Notes under the pieces: model-generated
The model's input: the letters and a program-made list of their open reading frames with translations, nothing else
The model's database searches: none
Told to the model about the DNA's origin: nothing
Position numbers and translations under genes: made by a program
Shown here: piece by piece, positions 51,185 to 55,656 of the stretch
Position numbering within the stretch: position 1 is the first letter of the stretch
Layout: each line of letters begins with the position of its first letter
Assembly: GCA_018062315.1 (NCBI GenBank)
Contig: JAGOSM010000004.1
Location: 1 to 55,656 of the forward strand
Source of the DNA: Simkaniaceae bacterium
Lineage (GTDB): Bacteria; Chlamydiota; Chlamydiia; Chlamydiales; Simkaniaceae
DNA: 55,656 nucleotides
Direction of reading: 5' to 3'

Positions 51185-53095
51185 ATGCGTACCCTGTTCA
51201 TCTTTTTTTTATTTCTCTCTTCACTCTGTTTTGGGGATAATTACCTCCCTTTAAAGGGGTATATTAGTTATGAAGATCTCCTCGGGGTACAGCAAATCTT
51301 AAATGCCTTGCGTGCACAAGAGACGAGTACTCTTGTTGTTGAGCTGAGCTCATCTTCAGGCAATTTAGAAGACACCTTTGATATTGCTAGGCAGATTCAC
51401 GAACTTAAACAATCTAAATCACTTAAAGTGGTTGTCTTTATTGACGAAAGGGCGATTGGCCCTGCAGCGATGATTCCTCTACTCGCAGATGAACTTTATG
51501 TAACCCCTCTCTGTGTTTGGGGAGATATGAGTTACAATATCGACCCTTTTGTCAGTTTTGATGTTCTTAAAATGAAAGTAGTGAGTCTTATTACTGCAGA
51601 GAGCCCTCTCAATCAAATTGCCCAGGCGATGATTGACCCCAGCGTGCAAATTGCTGGGCTGCAAGAAACCGCAGGGGGGCCGCTTATTTTAAATACCCAG
51701 CAAATGACACAACTTGGACTTGTGTCACAAATTTTGGATGAAGGACAATTTCATCAAAAATATCCCTCTCTTGAAGATGACATGCAAAGCATCCTGACTC
51801 CAAGCAGCTTACGAAAGGAAATGGAAGAGTATATCAGGGTGTATCCTGTTGGAGTTAATCTAGTAGGCTATCTCGATATAGGAAATAAGGAACCTATTTC
51901 TGAAACCACCTATCTTTATGTGAAATATGCGCTAGAAGAATATGTGAAAAAATCGGTCTCTTGCATTTTACTTCATCTCGATTCCCCGGGTGGGGAAATC
52001 CTATCTGCACTTAAAATTGCATCACTTTTACAAACAGTCGATCTTGTTCATCATATTCCTGTCATTTGCTTTATCGATAAAATGGCCCTTTCTTCAGGGG
52101 CCCTCATCGCTTATTCATGCAGGTTTATTGGAGCTAGCACCCTTGCGGTCATGGGGGCTACAGAACATGGAGAAGCTCCTCCAGATGGTTCTATGGGCCA
52201 AGCTAAAGAAAGAGTCATTACAGCACTTTGTAATGAAATAGGGGCTTTAGCTAGTTTTTATGGAAGAAATGCTGCAGTTGCTGAAGCGATGATCGATCCC
52301 AATATTGTCTTGGTTTTGAGAGATGGCGCTATCTTAGATCTAAAACCCGATCAAGCATTAGAAAGAAATGATGTGGTGCTGTCTGATCGTTTAGCTCTTT
52401 TTACTCTGCATGGACAAGAACTCTTTGAGTTTGGGGTTGCCCAATTTGTGCTCCAACCCGAACTTTTAAAAGAAATAACCCAAGATCAATTGGATCTAGG
52501 GAGGTGGCCTGCATCTTATGAACTTGCTTTTCAACAACCCTACCTTAAAGACATCCCCAATGCTCAAATCACCGCTTATTCAAACCCCAAAATAGAGATC
52601 TATGCTGTTCTTACTAACCCCCTTATTTTCGCTCTCTTGATAATAGGCCTTTTTTTAGGAATGTATATTGAGATGCATACTCCAGGATTTGGGATAGCAG
52701 GGATCGTTGCAATGGCCTGTCTTGGAACTCTTGTAGGTCTTAATTTCATCTTACATACCGTAGGATGGATAGAGATTATTATGCTCATTTCTGGAATCTT
52801 ATGTCTTTTAATCGATATCTTTTTAGCTTCTGGACTTGGGGTAGTCGGTATATTGGGAATGGGATTGACTCTACTCGGACTTCTCGCTATGATGTTGCCA
52901 GGTCTTGAAAGAATAGAGCTTCTGAATATCGATTCGTTTGTTCTTTTTTTCAATGTCATTATTTATAGGACGATTTGTTTTGTTGCGGCGCTTGTCTTAA
53001 CTGTTGTTGGGATTATCGCTCTTTCAACATGGAAACCTGAAAGGTTTACGCCTCTAAGTAAATTAGTCATAAGAAAAGAAAAAGAAGACAACTAA
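51185..53095 (+). CDS. NfeD-type membrane protein with two ClpP-class protease domains
   Basis: A 636-residue protein with a signal peptide (1-17). Two serine-dehydrogenase/ClpP-type domains follow. The first (about 20-200) has 'VVELSSSSGN' but lacks the catalytic Ser: where 'xxSSGA' is expected it reads 'RAIGPAAM' (89-96). The second (about 225-420) is complete: 'ILLHLDSPGGEIL' (261-273) and 'DKMALSSGALIAYSC' (298-312) with the nucleophile Ser at 303 or 304. The C-terminal 170 residues hold about five membrane helices of the NfeD domain. NfeD proteins are thought to work with flotillin-like SPFH proteins at the membrane, and a floA gene follows here. Confidence 0.88.
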   Translation: MRTLFIFFLFLSSLCFGDNYLPLKGYISYEDLLGVQQILNALRAQETSTLVVELSSSSGNLEDTFDIARQIHELKQSKSLKVVVFIDERAIGPAAMIPLLADELYVTPLCVWGDMSYNIDPFVSFDVLKMKVVSLITAESPLNQIAQAMIDPSVQIAGLQETAGGPLILNTQQMTQLGLVSQILDEGQFHQKYPSLEDDMQSILTPSSLRKEMEEYIRVYPVGVNLVGYLDIGNKEPISETTYLYVKYALEEYVKKSVSCILLHLDSPGGEILSALKIASLLQTVDLVHHIPVICFIDKMALSSGALIAYSCRFIGASTLAVMGATEHGEAPPDGSMGQAKERVITALCNEIGALASFYGRNAAVAEAMIDPNIVLVLRDGAILDLKPDQALERNDVVLSDRLALFTLHGQELFEFGVAQFVLQPELLKEITQDQLDLGRWPASYELAFQQPYLKDIPNAQITAYSNPKIEIYAVLTNPLIFALLIIGLFLGMYIEMHTPGFGIAGIVAMACLGTLVGLNFILHTVGWIEIIMLISGILCLLIDIFLASGLGVVGILGMGLTLLGLLAMMLPGLERIELLNIDSFVLFFNVIIYRTICFVAALVLTVVGIIALSTWKPERFTPLSKLVIRKEKEDN

Positions 53096-53550
53096 TGTTC
53101 ATTTATTTTGGTATCGCCCTTTTAGGACTGTGCCTAATCTACCTTGAATTTTTTATGCCAGGGATGATTATTGGGACTATTGGAGCCTTTTTAATTCTCT
53201 CCTCTATCCTGCTCCTAGGAATGGGGGATCTTCCCCTCCCTTATTTTATTCTTTTTCTGACCATTCTCCTTATTTTGATTATAGTGACCTTGAAGATGGG
53301 ATTTTCTAAAACCAAAAAGACCATTAGATTGAGCTCAGATCAGTCGGGGTTTGTCGCTTCTTCTTTTGATCAAACATTGATAGGAAAGAAAGGGATTGCA
53401 CTTTCCGATTTAAAACCCTCTGGACATATCCAAATACAAAACGACTCTTTTCAGGCCATTTCTGAATCGCTATATATCCCCAAAGGAACTCCTATTATTG
53501 TAATAGGGGGTAGGGGATCCTACTTAATTGTAAAGGAAACGAATTTATGA
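53095..53550 (+). CDS. Short NfeD-like membrane protein with OB-fold
   Basis: A 151-residue protein. Residues 1-70 form two or three hydrophobic helices, starting '[20 protein letters not shown]'-like, and residues 85-151 an OB-fold unit ('[20 protein letters not shown]', then '[19 protein letters not shown]', in part), the soluble NfeD domain. The ATG overlaps the previous stop by one base, and the stop overlaps the floA start. Together they give a long and a short NfeD in one operon. Confidence 0.85.
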   Translation: MFIYFGIALLGLCLIYLEFFMPGMIIGTIGAFLILSSILLLGMGDLPLPYFILFLTILLILIIVTLKMGFSKTKKTIRLSSDQSGFVASSFDQTLIGKKGIALSDLKPSGHIQIQNDSFQAISESLYIPKGTPIIVIGGRGSYLIVKETNL

Positions 53551-54506
53551 TGACCTATATTGGTATAGCCATTGCGCTTGCTTTTTTCTTATTATTTATC
53601 ACCATCGGATCGATGGTGAGCCTTTGGTTTCAAGCCTTTGTTTCAGGAACTCCCATTAAATTTTCTAATATTATCGGCATGAGCCTTCGAAAAATTCCCT
53701 CTCGCCTGATTGTCAGTGCTCGCATCGCCTCTTATAAGGCGGGACTTAAAAACATTGCTGTCGATGATCTTGAAACACACTACCTTGCAGGTGGTCATGT
53801 TTTAGATGTGGTTAATGCGATGATTATTGCAGACAAGGCTAATATCCCTCTAACCTGGAGGCAGGCAACTGCAATCGATCTTGCTGGGAGAAATATTTTA
53901 GATGCGGTCAGAACTTCGGTAAATCCCAAGGTAATCGACTGTCCTTCTCCTGCCCCTGAAAGTTATATTACAGCTGTTGCGAAAGATGGGGTACAGCTTC
54001 TTTGTAGAGCACGAGTGACTGTAAGGACAAATATTAATCAACTCGTTGGGGGCGCTACAGAAGAAACGGTGATTGCCCGTGTAGGGGAGGGGATTGTCAA
54101 TGCTATTGGGCAATCGGCTACCCACTCGGATGTTCTTGCATCGCCTCAAATGATTAGCCAACTGGTGCTAGGTAGGGGATTAGATGCCCAGACAGCCTTT
54201 GAAATTCTATCGATTGATATTGCAGATATTTCTGTTGGAGAGAATATCGGAGCTAAACTCAAAGCAGCTAAGGCCGAATCAGATAAACAAATAGCTCAAG
54301 CAGAAGCAGAAAAACGAAGAGCGATGGCAGTGGCTCTTGAGCAAGAGAATTTAGCGAAAATTCGAGAATCAGAAGCGCAAGTTCCCCTTGCCCTTTGTGA
54401 GGCATTTAGAAGTGGTCACCTCGGCATCCTCGATTACTATAAATTTCAAAATATTCAAGCAGATACTAAAATGCGCGACTCTATTTCAAAGGACGGGATC
54501 AAATGA
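53547..54506 (+). CDS. floA: FloA-type flotillin-like protein (UPF0365/YqfA)
   Basis: A 319-residue SPFH-family protein. N-terminal hairpin or membrane helix ('[20 protein letters not shown]'), then the SPFH domain with '[17 protein letters not shown]' and '[21 protein letters not shown]', and a helical C-terminus with repeated Glu/Ala/Lys ('[21 protein letters not shown]'), typical of flotillins. In Bacillus FloA forms membrane microdomain assemblies and is encoded with NfeD, as here. The end overlaps a 53-residue gene by ATGA. Confidence 0.93.
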   Translation: MMTYIGIAIALAFFLLFITIGSMVSLWFQAFVSGTPIKFSNIIGMSLRKIPSRLIVSARIASYKAGLKNIAVDDLETHYLAGGHVLDVVNAMIIADKANIPLTWRQATAIDLAGRNILDAVRTSVNPKVIDCPSPAPESYITAVAKDGVQLLCRARVTVRTNINQLVGGATEETVIARVGEGIVNAIGQSATHSDVLASPQMISQLVLGRGLDAQTAFEILSIDIADISVGENIGAKLKAAKAESDKQIAQAEAEKRRAMAVALEQENLAKIRESEAQVPLALCEAFRSGHLGILDYYKFQNIQADTKMRDSISKDGIK

Positions 54507-54664
54507 AGTTTCCTCAAAAACCGGACGATCAAAGAGAAAAAAAACTCAAAGAACACCCCCTATCTACCCTAGAGGAGAATGCTGCAAAGAAAAAAATGAT
54601 CATCTACGCTGCTCTTTTAGAACCCCGTTATCAAGATGAAGGGTTTATATGGAAGCCATTTTAG
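54503..54664 (+). CDS. Small conserved-type protein coupled to floA (53 residues)
   Basis: The ATG overlaps the floA TGA (ATGA at 54503-54506), and 53 codons follow without interruption: '[20 protein letters not shown]' and onward to 'GFIWKPF'. The product is basic-acidic and hydrophilic at first, then '[20 protein letters not shown]'. Its position after floA parallels Bacillus yqfB after yqfA, but no similarity is claimed. Too short for automatic calling; supported by coupling and reading-frame position. Confidence 0.5.
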   Translation: MKFPQKPDDQREKKLKEHPLSTLEENAAKKKMIIYAALLEPRYQDEGFIWKPF

Positions 54665-55266
54665 GTCACTGGGTTCCTCCACTCTATTTTAATCGGGATT
54701 CAGACAGGTTTACTCGAAAAACTATCGGGATTTATGAATCAGATGGACAGGTTCGCTTCGATAAGGACAATCCTACTGAGCCATTTAAAATGGAATCCCT
54801 ATTTGATAAAGTCACTCAAAATTTTTATTTGGTTCAAAACCCTCTAGTTCTAAGATTTAAGAGTTTTCTTCTTCTCACTCTGGGAGTTCCTCTTCATTTC
54901 ATCGGAACCCTCATATGGAATGTGGCTAAACTTTCTTTAGAACTTATCAAATTTCTCTTCAGAAAAGTGAATTTAGCAAAAATAAAAGAACATTTTCACA
55001 ATTGTAGGAGAGCTCCTTACTACGCTCTCGGGTGTGAAATGGCCGCAATCACTGCTTTATTGACATTTTCAGGAGATCCTACCCCTCTTTATAGGGCGCA
55101 TGCGATCTTTGCTGAAATAGAAAAGAAATGGAATCACGACCTTCCCCGTCAGAAAGATGCTATCCGTCATTTCGGGGAACTAGGGCAGGAGACAAAGACG
55201 TTCTTTATGGCCTACTGCTTTCAGCCACTAGGAAGCTCCTCCTCTCCTCGCTATTATGTTGTCTGA
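54649..55266 (+). CDS. Hypothetical protein
   Basis: A 205-residue protein starting inside the end of the small floA-linked gene. It begins '[18 protein letters not shown]' and has a long apolar and amphipathic stretch at about 66-105 ('RFKSFLLLTLGVPLHFIGTL' onward), then helices rich in Lys/His/Cys and Arg, and a C-terminal 'YCFQPLGSSSSPRYYVV'. No catalytic motif. Possibly membrane-inserted or secreted; I do not recognise the family. Its 3' end overlaps the convergent FliO-like gene by 13 bp. Confidence 0.55.
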   Translation: MEAILGHWVPPLYFNRDSDRFTRKTIGIYESDGQVRFDKDNPTEPFKMESLFDKVTQNFYLVQNPLVLRFKSFLLLTLGVPLHFIGTLIWNVAKLSLELIKFLFRKVNLAKIKEHFHNCRRAPYYALGCEMAAITALLTFSGDPTPLYRAHAIFAEIEKKWNHDLPRQKDAIRHFGELGQETKTFFMAYCFQPLGSSSSPRYYVV

Positions 55267-55656
55267 TTGTCTTCGGGAAATTCAAGGGTGGTAAGTTGTC
55301 TGACATCGAGCTGCGATTCAGAAAGAAGGATGCGCCGATCTCCTACTTCAACTAGGTAGAGCAGGGTTTTTGGGCTAATCGGACGTGTTTCTAAAATTTT
55401 AATCATCTTATGGTGATTCATTTGATTTAAACGACCATGATTCATCTTCTTAAATAACCAGATACAAAATGCTATAAAAACGAGCATTGAAAGAAGGACA
55501 AGCATAGTTTTCATAAACATAGCTTCGTAGGTCACTTCGGGATCTTGGAAAGGGGATTGAGCTGGTGGTGTAGCTGCTGGAGGGGCTTTCTTCATCTCTT
55601 CTGTTTTCATAGGGGGCTTAACGGGAGGTTGAGATGGCTGATCTGTCGAGATGGGA
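55254..55656 (-). CDS. FliO-like membrane protein, partial (runs off the right edge)
   Basis: The frame is open from 55254 to the window end. An internal ATG at 55608-55610 gives 118 residues, but upstream codons read on as a Pro-rich chain (Q-P-P-V-K-P-P-M) without stop, so the true start is outside the window. The visible part is a Pro/Ala-rich linker, one membrane helix ('TMLVLLSMLVFIAFCIWLF') and a domain 'HHKMIKILETRPISPKTLLYLVEVGDRRILLS', in part, which matches the FliO family (export-gate assembly factor of flagella and type III secretion). Confidence 0.6.
   Translation of the reverse strand, partial: PISTDQPSQPPVKPPMKTEEMKKAPPAATPPAQSPFQDPEVTYEAMFMKTMLVLLSMLVFIAFCIWLFKKMNHGRLNQMNHHKMIKILETRPISPKTLLYLVEVGDRRILLSESQLDVRQLTTLEFPEDNQTT

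Overview
The window reads as a chromosomal segment of a member of the Chlamydiae, most likely an environmental (amoeba- or protist-associated) lineage rather than Chlamydia itself. Grounds: AT-rich DNA with tightly packed, often overlapping genes; leuS followed directly by the Kdo transferase waaA, and an aroA-aroK-aroC block, both arrangements I recall from Chlamydia; a candidate inclusion-membrane (Inc-type) protein; and many short signal-peptide-bearing enzymes of host-interaction type. The assignment is inferred from gene content, not from a database search.

Layout. 1-5.2 kb (minus strand): a large AsmA/TamB-like envelope protein, an RDD membrane protein, a double PspC protein and an RluA-type pseudouridine synthase. 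5.2-12.9 kb: a PagL-like lipid A deacylase, a YheT-type hydrolase, a glutaredoxin, then a four-gene secreted glycan cluster (a pyruvyltransferase-like protein plus three tandem GH130-like beta-propeller proteins), a TerC protein and a conserved hypothetical. 12.9-16.7 kb: leuS, waaA, initiator tRNA, terminator and elongator tRNA-Met. 16.9-20.7 kb: a hipBA toxin-antitoxin module with a palindromic operator candidate, a choline/ethanolamine kinase-like protein with a signal peptide, and a convergent acid-ceramidase/NAAA-like Ntn hydrolase. 20.9-26.1 kb: a NodT-EmrA-EmrB efflux operon followed by a TylF-type methyltransferase and a Cys-cluster protein. 26.1-28.7 kb: a lipase-like protein, an Inc candidate, a secreted protein and a small unknown. 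28.7-33.9 kb: a minus-strand run of a GT2 glycosyltransferase, a polysaccharide deacetylase and aroB-aroA-aroK-aroC. 34-39.3 kb: an APC permease, a SAMHD1-like HD hydrolase, two hypotheticals and glmS. 39.3-43.5 kb: a DevBCA-like ABC exporter with its own TolC. 43.6-49.2 kb: a candidate clan CD (caspase/CHAT-like) protease, then a segment bounded by two long inverted copies of a MITE-like repeat and holding a 5'-truncated GH3 glycosidase and pepN. 49.2-55.7 kb: a Bcr/CflA transporter, a secreted zinc-phospholipase-C-like protein, an NfeD-NfeD-FloA operon with a 53-residue protein after it, an unknown, and a FliO-like protein running off the right edge.

Functional threads. Envelope and LPS biogenesis recurs (waaA, PagL-like, AsmA-like, glmS, GT2, deacetylase). 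The shikimate pathway from DAHP to chorismate is represented by four of its genes. Two complete tripartite export systems are present. The most unusual thread is a set of lipid- and glycan-active enzymes, several with Sec signal peptides on folds that are normally cytosolic (pyruvyltransferase, choline kinase). These are candidates for export toward the inclusion or host. No CRISPR array, rRNA, prophage or intact insertion sequence was seen.
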